Notes under the pieces: generated by a model | The model's input: only the letters and a program-made list of their open reading frames with translations | Database searches by the model: none | Told to the model about the DNA's origin: nothing | NCBI GenBank assembly: GCA_049652985.1 | Contig: JBASFK010000006.1 | Coordinates: forward strand, 71,062 to 135,061 | DNA length: 64,000 nt | Direction: 5' to 3' | Origin: UBA7657 sp049652985 | GTDB taxonomy: Bacteria; Pseudomonadota; Alphaproteobacteria; Micavibrionales; Micavibrionaceae | Program-made: the position numbers and the translations under genes | Shown: piece after piece, positions 17,714-26,908 of the stretch | Numbering within the stretch: position 1 is the stretch's first letter | How the letters are laid out: each line of letters opens with the position of its first letter

Positions 17714-18019
17714 ATGAATTATCTATACAAAATAGCAGCCTTGCTTATCGTGATCGCGGCGGGCTTCATGACTGTGCCGCTCTGCTTCATCCTGGGCACC
17801 AAGCTGGGGCTGCTGCAATTAGCTGACAGCGATCTGGATTTATATGCGCTCAAGACGCATTTCATGCAGGGCACGTATATGACGTGGCTCGCCTGCGCGG
17901 TATTCAGCCCGGCTTATTTATTCCTGAAAGGTAACGAGAGATTCCTGTTTTTATGGGCGCCGCTCGTGGTTCCCATGGGCTACGGGTTGTACGTTCTCTT
18001 TTCGCTCTTCTCAAGCTGA
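17714..18019 (+). CDS. small three-helix membrane protein, unknown
   Basis: 101 residues with three hydrophobic segments (KIAALLIVIAAGFMTVPLCFI, TYMTWLACAVFSPAYLFL, FLFLWAPLVVPMGYGLYVLF). ATG preceded by GGGG about seven bases upstream. The last 40 bases overlap the 3' end of the convergent L,D-transpeptidase gene. No family recognised. Confidence 0.7.
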   Translation: MNYLYKIAALLIVIAAGFMTVPLCFILGTKLGLLQLADSDLDLYALKTHFMQGTYMTWLACAVFSPAYLFLKGNERFLFLWAPLVVPMGYGLYVLFSLFSS

Positions 18020-19083
18020 GGCCTCTTCTTCGCCTTGGGATCGATGTTCAGATCCCTGACGTCTTCCTCGCCTCCGTACATGACTTCCAGCGCCTGCGCG
18101 GCTTCCTGCTTAATTATTTTCTTTTGCGCGAGTTTTTCCTGTTTCGTGACCGGTTCAGCGTCGACAAACTCCTCGTGCTCGGGCTTGTAGCCTGCGCGGC
18201 GCGCAATCAAAATCGGGTAACCGCGGCGCTCCTTGACCGCCTTGCGGATAACAGACCATTGCAACTGGTCTTTATCCACGCCGGCAGCGGCGATGATGCG
18301 CTCCATATCCTTGCTTGAAAGCCTTGCGGAGACAATTTCGCCGGTTTCTTCCATGCGGATCGCCTGCTCAATTTCAGGGTGCGCTTCGAGGTAGAGCCCG
18401 TTATCGATCCAGGCCAGTTTGACAGGCTGGTCGACTACCGTGACTTGCGTACCCACAGGGATCAGGTTGTAAAGCTCAATGATCCCTTCCGGGTAAAGAC
18501 GGATGCAACCGCTGCTGATGCGCCGGCCAATACCGAACGCGCGGTTCGTGCCGTGAATGGCGACCAACGGGAAACCGAGGTAAAGCGCATGCGTCCCCAT
18601 CGGGTTCTCAGGGCCCGGCGGCATAAATGCCGGAAGCTCCGGCTTTTCGCGGCGCATACGCGGCGTCGGCGTCCATGTCGGGCCTTCGACCTTGCGCACA
18701 ATCTTGGTCACACCGAGCGGCGTGTCCAGACCTTCACGTCCGATACCGATCGGGTAAGAATTCGGCGCGTCGTTGCCATTCACAAATGCGTATAAACGCA
18801 TCTCCGGCAAATTAATCACAACACCCTTATGCTGCGCATCAGGCAGCAGGTGCCGCGTCGGTAAAATAAGTTTAGTGCCGGAACCCGGAATCCACGGATC
18901 GACGGTCGGGTTGGCGGCGCGCATCTCGACGAAGCCGAGATTGTAATCGCGGGCGAGATACACGAACGTATCTTCGTACTTGGCGCGGTATTCGGTCATG
19001 TCGCCGACATAAGGCAGCGCGTATTCCGCGCGCGCGGCGAGCGGCACCAGGACCAGCAGTAATGCTAAAACAATCTTTTTCAT
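17980..19083 (-). CDS. L,D-transpeptidase (YkuD family)
   Basis: Periplasmic enzyme that forms 3-3 peptidoglycan cross-links or attaches proteins to peptidoglycan. 367 residues. Seen: signal peptide (MKKIVLALLLVLVPLAARA), a LysM-like region (about 30-75; ANPTVDPWIPGSGTKLILP), and the YkuD domain (about 88-220) with the catalytic signature HGTNRAFGIGRRISSGCIRL, active-site Cys in SSGC. The C-terminal about 120 residues are helical and charged, longer than in minimal family members. Its ATG directly follows the icd stop codon, so it is probably translated from the icd transcript. Confidence 0.95.
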   Translation of the reverse strand: MKKIVLALLLVLVPLAARAEYALPYVGDMTEYRAKYEDTFVYLARDYNLGFVEMRAANPTVDPWIPGSGTKLILPTRHLLPDAQHKGVVINLPEMRLYAFVNGNDAPNSYPIGIGREGLDTPLGVTKIVRKVEGPTWTPTPRMRREKPELPAFMPPGPENPMGTHALYLGFPLVAIHGTNRAFGIGRRISSGCIRLYPEGIIELYNLIPVGTQVTVVDQPVKLAWIDNGLYLEAHPEIEQAIRMEETGEIVSARLSSKDMERIIAAAGVDKDQLQWSVIRKAVKERRGYPILIARRAGYKPEHEEFVDAEPVTKQEKLAQKKIIKQEAAQALEVMYGGEEDVRDLNIDPKAKKRPQLEKSEKRTYNP

Positions 19084-20298
19084 TTATATCCGTTTATCCA
19101 GGTTGCTGACGATCTTGCCCATAAATTCCTCGGTCGTCAGCCATTTCTGATCCTTGCCGATCAGCAATGCGAGATCCTTGGTCATATGCCCCTCTTCAAC
19201 GGTTGAGACACAGGCCTGTTCCAGCGTTTCGGCAAATTCAGCCAGAGCGGGATTATTATCGAATTTCCCCCTGTATTTCAAGCCTTGGGTCCAGGCGAAA
19301 ATCGAGGCGATCGGGTTGGTGGAGGTAGGCTTTCCTTCCTGATGCAGCCTGTAATGGCGGGTTACGGTCCCATGGGCGGCCTCGGTCTCGACCACGTCGC
19401 CGCCGGGGGTCAGCAGGACCGAGGTCATCAGCCCCAGCGAGCCGAACCCCTGCGCCACGACGTCCGATTGCACATCGCCGTCGTAATTCTTGCAGGCCCA
19501 GACGAAACCGCCCTCGGATTTAATCGCCTGCGCCACCATGTCGTCGATCAGGCGGTGTTCATAAAACAACTTTATTTTCTCGAATTCCGCTTGGAATTCT
19601 TTTTCAAAAATATCCCTGAAAATCTCGATGAACCGTCCGTCATATTGCTTAAGGATCGTATTCTTGGTCGACATGTAGACGGGATAATTTTTCTGCAGCC
19701 CGTAATTGAAACAGGCACGTGCAAAACCTTCGATTGATTCATCTAGGTTGTACATGCCCATCGCAACGCCGCTGGCGGGAAAATCGAAAATCTCCCATTC
19801 CTTGATGTCGCCATTAGTCGGCTCGTATATCATCTTGAGCTTGCCGGGCCCGGGTATCCTGACATCCATTGCCTTGTACTGATCGCCGAACGCATGACGG
19901 CCGATGATGATCGGCTTTTTCCAGCCCGGCACATAACGCGGCACGTTTTTGCACAAAATCGGCTCGCGAAATACGGTGCCGTTTAAAATATTGCGGATCG
20001 TGCCGTTCGGCGATTTCCACATTTTCTTGAGGCCGAATTCCTTCACGCGCGCTTCGTCCGGCGTGATGGTCGCGCACTTCACGCCGACGCCGTATTTCTG
20101 AATCGCGTTGGCAGCATCCACCGTCACCTGGTCGTCGGTTTTGTCGCGGTTCTGAATCGAGAGGTCAAAATATTTGAGGTCGATATCGAGATACGGAAGG
20201 ATCATCTGCTCGCGGATCATCCGCCAGATGATCCGGGTCATTTCGTCGCCGTCAATTTCCACGAGCGGCGTCGCGACTTTGATTTTCTTCATGTTCAT
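19084..20298 (-). CDS. icd: NADP-dependent isocitrate dehydrogenase (eukaryote-like type)
   Basis: Converts isocitrate to 2-oxoglutarate and CO2 in the TCA cycle, making NADPH. 404 residues. Seen: the start VATPLVEIDGDEMTRIIW typical of the homodimeric mitochondrial/alphaproteobacterial subfamily (unlike E. coli Icd), substrate-binding SPNGTIRNILNGTVFREP, metal-binding DDMVAQ and YDGDVQSD, and the cofactor segment EAAHGTVTRHYR. The L,D-transpeptidase gene follows without a gap. Start taken as ATG 20298; ATG 20292 is equally possible. Confidence 0.97.
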   Translation of the reverse strand: MNMKKIKVATPLVEIDGDEMTRIIWRMIREQMILPYLDIDLKYFDLSIQNRDKTDDQVTVDAANAIQKYGVGVKCATITPDEARVKEFGLKKMWKSPNGTIRNILNGTVFREPILCKNVPRYVPGWKKPIIIGRHAFGDQYKAMDVRIPGPGKLKMIYEPTNGDIKEWEIFDFPASGVAMGMYNLDESIEGFARACFNYGLQKNYPVYMSTKNTILKQYDGRFIEIFRDIFEKEFQAEFEKIKLFYEHRLIDDMVAQAIKSEGGFVWACKNYDGDVQSDVVAQGFGSLGLMTSVLLTPGGDVVETEAAHGTVTRHYRLHQEGKPTSTNPIASIFAWTQGLKYRGKFDNNPALAEFAETLEQACVSTVEEGHMTKDLALLIGKDQKWLTTEEFMGKIVSNLDKRI

Positions 20299-20307
20299 GA
20301 TTTAGAC

Positions 20308-20661
20308 TTAAGGGAGGAGTTTTTCAATCTGTTCGCGAAGAACATCGTAAGCCCGGTCGAAAATGCCGCTTTTGGCGATGCGGCCTTCGCCCTGCTTATA
20401 CACTTCGTACATCATGTCCTTGGGTCCGACCCGGCGCAGCACGAACTGGAACATCGGCAGCTGATCCTGGGATTGATAATATGTATAACTCGCGACCCCC
20501 TCGTTGAAATCGCACTCAACAGTCCGGTAAGTCAGGGTCTTGGCCGAAGCCGCCCGGCAATAGAGGTCGTCCAGCTTCTTGAACTGGCCCTGCGTAAAGC
20601 CCGTTTTGGCGATATAGGAGGGGTTGGTAATGACTTCGAAACCCATATATAAATATAGCAT
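20308..20661 (-). CDS. conserved hypothetical protein
   Basis: About 117 residues, soluble, no signal peptide. Visible: FTQGQFKKLDDLYCRAASA, a beta-rich middle (LTYRTVECDFNEGVASYTYYQ, PMFQFVLRRVGPKDMMYEVY) and a helical end (FDRAYDVLREQIEKLLP). ATG at 20661 is chosen for a weak GGA upstream; ATG at 20646 (MGFEVITN) is possible. Only about 27-42 bases separate it from the divergent thioredoxin-like gene, leaving almost no room for two promoters. Function unknown. Confidence 0.65.
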   Translation of the reverse strand: MLYLYMGFEVITNPSYIAKTGFTQGQFKKLDDLYCRAASAKTLTYRTVECDFNEGVASYTYYQSQDQLPMFQFVLRRVGPKDMMYEVYKQGEGRIAKSGIFDRAYDVLREQIEKLLP

Positions 20662-20687
20662 TTTCCAGCAACCGGAGGAAGAACCCC

Positions 20688-21242
20688 ATGGCCCTTTTGC
20701 ACACCCCCACGAAAGACAACAGTTTTTATGCCGCACCCTTCAGCCTGAAGGATGTCTCCGACAAAACCCTGTCATGGGACAGCGTAAAGGGCGAAAACGG
20801 CACCCTCGTCATGTTCATCTGCAACCATTGTCCCTATGTGAAGGGCGTGATCGACCGGCTGGTTGAGGATTGCAAAATACTGCAGAAGGCCGGGATCGGC
20901 TGCGTCGCCATCATGCCGAACGACACCGAAAACTACCCTGACGATTCCTTCGAAAATATGCAGAAATTCGCCAAAAAACACGGCTTTACCTTCCCCTACG
21001 TGATCGACGAGACGCAGCAAACGGCAAAAGCTTACGGCGCGGTCTGCACGCCTGACCTGTTCGGCTTCAACGCCGAGGGACGCCTGGAATACCGCGGCCG
21101 GGTGGATAGCGCCGGGCCCAATCCCGCCAATGACGGCACGGTGCGCGAGCTGCGCGAGGCCATGCTGCAGGTTGCGGAAACAGGCAAGGCCCCGGCGAAG
21201 CAGACGCCGGCCATGGGCTGTTCCATCAAATGGAAAAGCTGA
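20688..21242 (+). CDS. thioredoxin-fold peroxiredoxin-like protein
   Basis: 184 residues, cytoplasmic (no signal peptide). Seen: a redox-active CxxC in FICNHCPYV (C45, C48), a TPD loop in GAVCTPDLFGF (C120) in the cis-proline position, and YRGRVDSAGP, which together match the AhpC/TSA-like thioredoxin family proteins. Probably reduces disulphides or peroxides; the substrate is unknown. Strong Shine-Dalgarno GGAGGAAG. Stands alone on the plus strand before the yfgM-like gene. Confidence 0.88.
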   Translation: MALLHTPTKDNSFYAAPFSLKDVSDKTLSWDSVKGENGTLVMFICNHCPYVKGVIDRLVEDCKILQKAGIGCVAIMPNDTENYPDDSFENMQKFAKKHGFTFPYVIDETQQTAKAYGAVCTPDLFGFNAEGRLEYRGRVDSAGPNPANDGTVRELREAMLQVAETGKAPAKQTPAMGCSIKWKS

Positions 21243-21317
21243 AAAATCCGGCCTGAAAACACTGGAATCGTGCTGAAATATCTCTAAGATAGCGCCCTGT
21301 AACAACCAAGGTGCCCT

Positions 21318-22007
21318 ATGACGGATTTACTCGCCGAAGTCAACGCGGCCATGCGCCAGGAGCGTATGGAGAAATTCTGGAAAGAAAACGGCAAAACGCT
21401 GATCTTTTTTGTCTTCGCGACCATCGTGATGACCGGGGTTATCTCTGCTTACCGCACATGGGATGCAAACGCGAAAGCCGCGGGCACGGAGCGGTTGCTG
21501 AACCTCACCGAGGCAAAGGATTTCCCCGATAATATCCGCAACGCCGAAGTCGATCTTCGTCCCGGCCTGCGCGGGATCGCGCTGATCAACGGCGCGCAGG
21601 TTTACCTCGACAGGAAAAAGAACGAAGACGCCCTCGCCCTCTACACGAAAGCGGCGGAAGACAAGGCCATACCCGCCGAGATCCGCGGCCTCGCCGTCCT
21701 GATGCAGGCGCGGCTCGATGAAAAGGCCGCTGACAATGCCGCGCTGATGAAAAATCTGGACTCGGTCGCCCACGATGGCGGCAGCCCGTGGCAATATCAC
21801 GCGCGCATCGAAGCTGCCGCATTCGCCGCGGCAAGAAAAGATTACAAACAGGCCCGCGAATATCTCGCCGGGATAATGGATCAGAAAGAAGTGCCCAATA
21901 CGCTTTACAAAAAAGCCATGGCGCTCGACCACGTTTATGCGCTGAGAGAACAGAAAATGTCCGCGGCGCAGGAAAAGCCGCAGAACAGCACGGAGGAAAA
22001 ATCATGA
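21318..22007 (+). CDS. YfgM-like tetratricopeptide inner-membrane protein
   Basis: 229 residues: a cytoplasmic N-terminus (MTDLLAEVNAAMRQERMEKFWKENG), one membrane helix (TLIFFVFATIVMTGVISAY), and a periplasmic helical repeat domain of TPR_21 type. In E. coli, YfgM associates with the SecYEG translocon and periplasmic chaperones and sits immediately upstream of bamB and der; the same order occurs here, which supports the call. Its stop overlaps the bamB start (ATGA), implying translational coupling. Confidence 0.85.
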   Translation: MTDLLAEVNAAMRQERMEKFWKENGKTLIFFVFATIVMTGVISAYRTWDANAKAAGTERLLNLTEAKDFPDNIRNAEVDLRPGLRGIALINGAQVYLDRKKNEDALALYTKAAEDKAIPAEIRGLAVLMQARLDEKAADNAALMKNLDSVAHDGGSPWQYHARIEAAAFAAARKDYKQAREYLAGIMDQKEVPNTLYKKAMALDHVYALREQKMSAAQEKPQNSTEEKS

Positions 22008-23320
22008 TCCGCGCCTCAAAATACACCCTGCTTATCGCCCTGCTCGCACTGGCATCACTGCCCGCATGTTCCGACAGCGACGATAAACCGCCGCTGGAAG
22101 GCGAACGCCTCTCGGTTCTAGAACTGCAGAACTCGATCGAACCTGACGATGCGGCGCTCGCCGCGCAGGGACTGGTCACGCCCGAACCCTGGCGCAATGA
22201 ATTCTGGCCCCAGGCCGGGGGTTACCCCAATCACTCGATGCAGAACCTCGCGCTGAACACCGGCGCGCTCAAAAAAGCATGGAGCGCCGACACCGGCGCA
22301 GGCAGCACGGATCAATTACCCCTTACCGCCCAGCCGGTGGTCGCTGACGGAAAAGTTTTCACGCTGGATACGGAATCCCAGCTCTCGGCTTTCGACGCCC
22401 AGAGCGGCAAAAACATCTGGCGCGTGAACATCCGCAAGAAAAAAGAAAAAGACGACCCTGTGATTGGCGGCGGCATTTCGTTCGGCGGCGGCGTGCTATA
22501 CGCGACCAATGGCTACGACGAAGTCCTGGCGCTCAAGCCCGACGAAGGCACAGTATTCTGGCGCAAGAAAATCGGCAGCCCCTCGCGCAGCGCACCCACC
22601 GTTCTCGACCAACGCGTCTTCGTGACCACGCTCGACAACCGCCTGCTGGCCCTCAGCGCCGTCAACGGTGAAATTCTCTGGGAATATTCCGGCATGTCGG
22701 AAACCGCCGGGCTTATCGGCGGCGCCAGCCCTGCCGCCAGCCGCGATATCGTCGTGCCGGTGTTCTCTTCAGGTGAAATGACCGCTCTGCGCGTTGAAAA
22801 CGGCGCGGTCGCATGGTCTGACAATCTCTCCAGCACCCGCCGCCTCGGCAACCTCGACAGCATCTCCGACATCAAGGCGCATCCGGTCATCGACAAGGGC
22901 CTGGTCATCGGCATCAGCTTCAGCGACCGCTTGGTCGCGATCGACGAACGCACAGGTACTCGCACCTGGCAGCGCGAAATCGGCGGCTCCAACATGCCGT
23001 GGATGGCGGGCAATTACCTGTTCGTCCTCACTCTGAATAACGAACTGATCGCACTGGGGCGCGAAACCGGCTCCATCATCTGGGTCACGAAACTGCCACG
23101 CTTCGACGGCGACACGCCCATCTTCTTCACCGGTCCGGTTCTCGCGGGCGGGCGTCTGTTCGTGTTCGGCAGCGAAGGCCGCGTCATCGAGGCTGCGCCC
23201 GGCACCGGCAAAATCACTTCCGAATGGGATGCCGGTGACAGCATCCTGATCTCGCCGGTCATCGCGGGCGGCATAATGTATGTACTGTCTGAAGACGGCA
23301 CATTGACCGCTTACAGATAA
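22004..23320 (+). CDS. bamB: outer-membrane assembly lipoprotein BamB
   Basis: Lipoprotein of the BAM complex that inserts beta-barrel proteins. 438 residues. Seen: lipoprotein signal with lipobox LPAC (C22), then repeated PQQ-like WD/beta-propeller blades (SAFDAQSGKNIWRVNIR, LALKPDEGTVFWRKKIG, LALSAVNGEILWEY, VAIDERTGTRTWQREIG, IALGRETGSIIWVTKL). ATG at 22004 has GGAGG upstream and overlaps the yfgM-like stop codon; the frame is open for 72 codons further upstream but that is shadow sequence. der follows 10 bases later. Confidence 0.95.
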   Translation: MIRASKYTLLIALLALASLPACSDSDDKPPLEGERLSVLELQNSIEPDDAALAAQGLVTPEPWRNEFWPQAGGYPNHSMQNLALNTGALKKAWSADTGAGSTDQLPLTAQPVVADGKVFTLDTESQLSAFDAQSGKNIWRVNIRKKKEKDDPVIGGGISFGGGVLYATNGYDEVLALKPDEGTVFWRKKIGSPSRSAPTVLDQRVFVTTLDNRLLALSAVNGEILWEYSGMSETAGLIGGASPAASRDIVVPVFSSGEMTALRVENGAVAWSDNLSSTRRLGNLDSISDIKAHPVIDKGLVIGISFSDRLVAIDERTGTRTWQREIGGSNMPWMAGNYLFVLTLNNELIALGRETGSIIWVTKLPRFDGDTPIFFTGPVLAGGRLFVFGSEGRVIEAAPGTGKITSEWDAGDSILISPVIAGGIMYVLSEDGTLTAYR

Positions 23321-23330
23321 GAGTTTTTCC

Positions 23331-24746
23331 ATGTTCACACTCGCCATCGTCGGCCGACCCAATGTCGGCAAATCAACGCTTTTCAACCGTCTTGCTGGCA
23401 AGAAACTTGCCATCGTCGATGACACGCCCGGCGTAACACGCGACTGGCGCACGGCGGAAGGCAACCTGTTCGGCCGCCCCATGACAATCATCGATACGGC
23501 GGGCCTCGAAGAAAGTTTCGACGATTCCATTCAGGGCCGCATGCGCAAGCAGACGGAAGCCGGGGTTAAACAGGCAGATGCCATCCTGTTCGTTATCGAC
23601 GGCCGCCAGGGCCTCACAGCGATGGACAAACATTTCGCGGAATGGCTGCGCCGCCAGAAAAAACCCGTCATTCTCGCCGTCAATAAATGCGAGCATTCAA
23701 AATCCGCCGCGTCCGGCCTTGCCGAAGCGCACGCGCTCGGCCTTGGCGAGCCAGTGCCGATTTCCGCCGAACATGGCGACGGCATGGAGCTTTTATATGA
23801 AATGCTAACGCCCTATTTCCCCGAGGAAATCGAAACGGAAAACGGTGAGGACAACGAGGGTGATAATTTCGCCGCGCTCGACGAAATCGAGGGAAAAGAA
23901 GATTTCGAATTCGAACAGGAAGAGGAAGACCCCGAAACACCGTTGAAAATCGCGATTGTCGGGCGGCCCAATGTCGGCAAATCGACGCTGCTGAACTCCA
24001 TTGTGAATGACCAGCGTGTCATGACCGGGCCCGAAGCCGGTATCACGCGGGACGCCATTGCCGTCGACTGGAATTACAATGGCCGCGCCTTCAAACTCGT
24101 CGACACCGCCGGGATGCGCAAAAAAGCCCGCGTCCAGAACAATATCGAGAAAATGTCGGTCGAGGATTCCATGCGCGCCATTCGCCTCGCGCAGGTTGTC
24201 ATTCTTGTCGTCGATGCCGCCGATGCGTTCGAGAAACAGGACGTCCAGATTGCCGCCCACGTCATCGAGGAAGGCCGCGCCCTCGTCGTCGCCATCAACA
24301 AGTGGGACGCTGTCGATGACCGCAAAAAACTCCTCGAGGAAATCAAATACGGGCTGCAGGCCCAGCTCGCGCAGGTCAAAGATCTCCCCCTCGTCACCAT
24401 TTCCGCGCTGAACAACAACAATATCGACGGCCTGCTGGAAACCGTGCTGAAAACCTATGAAACATGGAACAAACGCATCCGCACCGCGGGCCTGAACCGC
24501 TGGCTGCGCGCCAAGGAAAGCCAGAACCCCGCGCCGCTTGCGAACGGCCGCGCCAACCGTCTGAAATATATTACGCAGATCAAAACGCGGCCCCCCACTT
24601 TCGCGATCTGGGTTTCAAAACCAGACGCCCTGCCGCAGACGCACAAACGTTACCTCATCAACAGCCTGCGTGATGATTACGATATCCCCGGCGTGCCGGT
24701 GCGCCTCCTGATCCGCGCCAGCAAAAATCCCTATACTGATGAATAA
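23331..24746 (+). CDS. der: ribosome-assembly GTPase Der (EngA)
   Basis: Essential double GTPase needed for maturation of the 50S subunit. 471 residues. Seen: two G domains, each with a P-loop GRPNVGKST (residues about 8 and 208), DTPG/DTAG G3 motifs, NKCE and NKWD G4 motifs, an acidic linker between them (EIETENGEDNEGDNF), and the C-terminal KH-like domain (LKYITQIKTRPPTFAIWVS). The third gene of the yfgM-bamB-der unit. Its stop directly abuts that of the convergent SDR gene. Confidence 0.97.
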   Translation: MFTLAIVGRPNVGKSTLFNRLAGKKLAIVDDTPGVTRDWRTAEGNLFGRPMTIIDTAGLEESFDDSIQGRMRKQTEAGVKQADAILFVIDGRQGLTAMDKHFAEWLRRQKKPVILAVNKCEHSKSAASGLAEAHALGLGEPVPISAEHGDGMELLYEMLTPYFPEEIETENGEDNEGDNFAALDEIEGKEDFEFEQEEEDPETPLKIAIVGRPNVGKSTLLNSIVNDQRVMTGPEAGITRDAIAVDWNYNGRAFKLVDTAGMRKKARVQNNIEKMSVEDSMRAIRLAQVVILVVDAADAFEKQDVQIAAHVIEEGRALVVAINKWDAVDDRKKLLEEIKYGLQAQLAQVKDLPLVTISALNNNNIDGLLETVLKTYETWNKRIRTAGLNRWLRAKESQNPAPLANGRANRLKYITQIKTRPPTFAIWVSKPDALPQTHKRYLINSLRDDYDIPGVPVRLLIRASKNPYTDE

Positions 24747-25451
24747 TTAAAGTGAGACGATCTCGCCGTGCTTTTTGCACGCGGGCAGGGCAAGCTTGAG
24801 ATAAGCGGGCGCAACATCGTCCGGTGTTTTGGTCTCGCCCTGGAACCCGCCGGGAAAAGCCTCGCGCAGCATCGCCGTATCCACGGGACCGGGACTGACG
24901 AGATTCACGCGCATGTTCGTTTTCATCGTCTCGCCCGCGTAAGTCTGCGCGAACAGATTGAGCGCGGCCTTCGTCGCGCAGTACGGGCCCCAGTACGCCA
25001 TCGCCCGCTCGCCAAGGCCTGACGTCGTGAACACCACGCGCCCCGCATCGCTGGCGCGAAGCACAGGGTCAAGACTCCGCACCAGCCGCACATTCGCCAT
25101 GACGTTGATGGTAAATGCCTTCTCCCATTCTTTCGGAATGATATGGTTGACCGGCCCTAAAATCCCCAGCACCGCCGCATTGCCGATGAAAATATCCAGC
25201 CTGCCGAAACGCTCATAGATCGACGGGCCGAGCTTGTCGACTTCATCCAGTTTCGCAAGGTCCATGGGAATGAGCGTTGCCTTGCCGCCGAGGCCGCGGA
25301 TTTCATCGTCAAGCTCCTCCAGCGCGCCCTGCGTGCGGGCAAGAAGAATGACATGAGCGCCCTCGCGCGCAAAAGTTTTTGCCACCGCTGCGCCAATGCC
25401 GCGCGAAGCGCCCGTGATTAATGCTACACGTCCGGAGAGAGAAGAGGCCAT
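24747..25451 (-). CDS. short-chain dehydrogenase/reductase
   Basis: 234-residue NAD(P)-dependent oxidoreductase with classical SDR motifs: TGASRGIG cofactor loop (about residue 14), NAAV in place of NNAG, catalytic Ser (TTSGLGE) and YCATKAALN (Y-x3-K). Its ATG overlaps the purF stop (TGATG), so it is translationally coupled to purF. purF-SDR adjacency is common in alphaproteobacteria, although the substrate of the SDR is not known. Confidence 0.92.
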   Translation of the reverse strand: MASSLSGRVALITGASRGIGAAVAKTFAREGAHVILLARTQGALEELDDEIRGLGGKATLIPMDLAKLDEVDKLGPSIYERFGRLDIFIGNAAVLGILGPVNHIIPKEWEKAFTINVMANVRLVRSLDPVLRASDAGRVVFTTSGLGERAMAYWGPYCATKAALNLFAQTYAGETMKTNMRVNLVSPGPVDTAMLREAFPGGFQGETKTPDDVAPAYLKLALPACKKHGEIVSL

Positions 25452-26908
25452 CAGCTTTTTTTGTGTTCGCTGAGAACGGAAACCTTGCCGTTGCCGCAAT
25501 GATTGATGTTATCGACCAGCTCGACCGCGTAATCGCCGGTAAAACACGCATCGCAGAATTGCGGGTTCTTGGCATTGCGCTTGACGTTATCAACCGCGCG
25601 GTAAAGCCCGTCGATGGAAATATAAGCGAGCGAGTCCGCCCGGATGAATTTGCAGATTTCCCCGACCGTCTTGCTGTGCGCGAGCAATTCCTCGGTACGC
25701 GGCGTGTCGATGCCGTAGAAACAGCTATGCGTCGTCGGCGGCGATGATATGCGCATATGAACTTCCTTCGCGCCCGCCGCGCGGACCATTTCGACGATCT
25801 TGCGCGACGTCGTCCCGCGCACGATGGAGTCATCAATCAGGACAACCTTCTTGTCTTTCAGATAGGCGCGGTTCGCGTTGTGTTTCAGCTTCACACCGAG
25901 GTGGCGGATATGGTCGCTGGGCTCAATGAATGTCCGGCCGACATAATGGTTGCGGATGATGCCAAGCTCAAACGGTATGCCGCTTTCCTGCGCGTATCCG
26001 ATGGCCGAAGGCACGCCGCTGTCCGGAACGGGAACGACAAGATCGGCGCCGGTCACAGGCGATTCACGCGCCAGTTCCTCGCCGATACGCTTGCGCATCT
26101 CATAGACGGAGCGGTTTTCCATGAAGCTGTCGGGCCGCGCGAAATAAATATATTCGAAGATGCAGAATTTCGACGGCTTTTTCGCGAACGGGAATTGCGA
26201 AATAACGCCTTTTTTCGTCAGTGTCACCATTTCACCGGGCTTGATTTCGCGCACATATTCCGCGCCGATAATGTCGAGCGCGCAACTTTCCGACGCCAGC
26301 ACATGCCCCTTGGCGAGCTTGCCCAGAACGAGAGGGCGAATACCGTGCGGGTCGCGGAGGCCAATAACAGAATCTTTAAGCAATATCACCAGCGAATACG
26401 CGCCTTTGATTTGCGTCAGCGCGTCGACAATCCGGTCGGTGATGTTTTTCTTCTGCGACAGCGCCACGAGGTGAACGATGACTTCCGTATCGCTGGTGGA
26501 TTGAAAAATCGCCCCGCGCGAGACCAGTTCCTTCTTGATCGTCATCGCGTTGGTGAGGTTGCCGTTATGCGCGACGGCGAAACCGCCGAAATCCATGTCA
26601 ACATGGAGCGGCTGGACGTTGCGCAGGTGCGTCTCGCCCGTGGTGGCGTAACGGTTATGGCCTATGCCCGTTTTGCCTTTCAGCGCCTCGATGATCTTTT
26701 TGTCGCTGAAGGTATCGTCGACAAGGCCGAGCGCGCGCTTGATATAAAATTGCTCGCCGTCGTTGGTAACAATGCCGCAGGCTTCCTGGCCGCGGTGCTG
26801 GAGCGCGTGCAGGCCGAGCGCTATGTGCGCCGATGCGTCGTCATGCCCGCAGATGCCGAAAATTCCGCATTCATCGTGAAGCTTGTCATCGTCGAACGGC
26901 GTTGCCAT
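25451..26908 (-). CDS. purF: amidophosphoribosyltransferase PurF
   Basis: First committed step of purine synthesis: PRPP plus glutamine gives 5-phosphoribosylamine. 485 residues. Seen: N-terminal glutaminase domain with nucleophile Cys in HDECGIFGI (C14, after a short propeptide), GHNRYATTG, and the phosphoribosyltransferase domain with the PRPP loop KKVVLIDDSIVRGTTS. Cysteines CDACFTGDYAVEL near the end suit a 4Fe-4S type enzyme. Overlaps the cvpA stop by one base (TAATG) and the SDR start, so cvpA-purF-SDR is one coupled operon. Confidence 0.97.
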   Translation of the reverse strand: MATPFDDDKLHDECGIFGICGHDDASAHIALGLHALQHRGQEACGIVTNDGEQFYIKRALGLVDDTFSDKKIIEALKGKTGIGHNRYATTGETHLRNVQPLHVDMDFGGFAVAHNGNLTNAMTIKKELVSRGAIFQSTSDTEVIVHLVALSQKKNITDRIVDALTQIKGAYSLVILLKDSVIGLRDPHGIRPLVLGKLAKGHVLASESCALDIIGAEYVREIKPGEMVTLTKKGVISQFPFAKKPSKFCIFEYIYFARPDSFMENRSVYEMRKRIGEELARESPVTGADLVVPVPDSGVPSAIGYAQESGIPFELGIIRNHYVGRTFIEPSDHIRHLGVKLKHNANRAYLKDKKVVLIDDSIVRGTTSRKIVEMVRAAGAKEVHMRISSPPTTHSCFYGIDTPRTEELLAHSKTVGEICKFIRADSLAYISIDGLYRAVDNVKRNAKNPQFCDACFTGDYAVELVDNINHCGNGKVSVLSEHKKS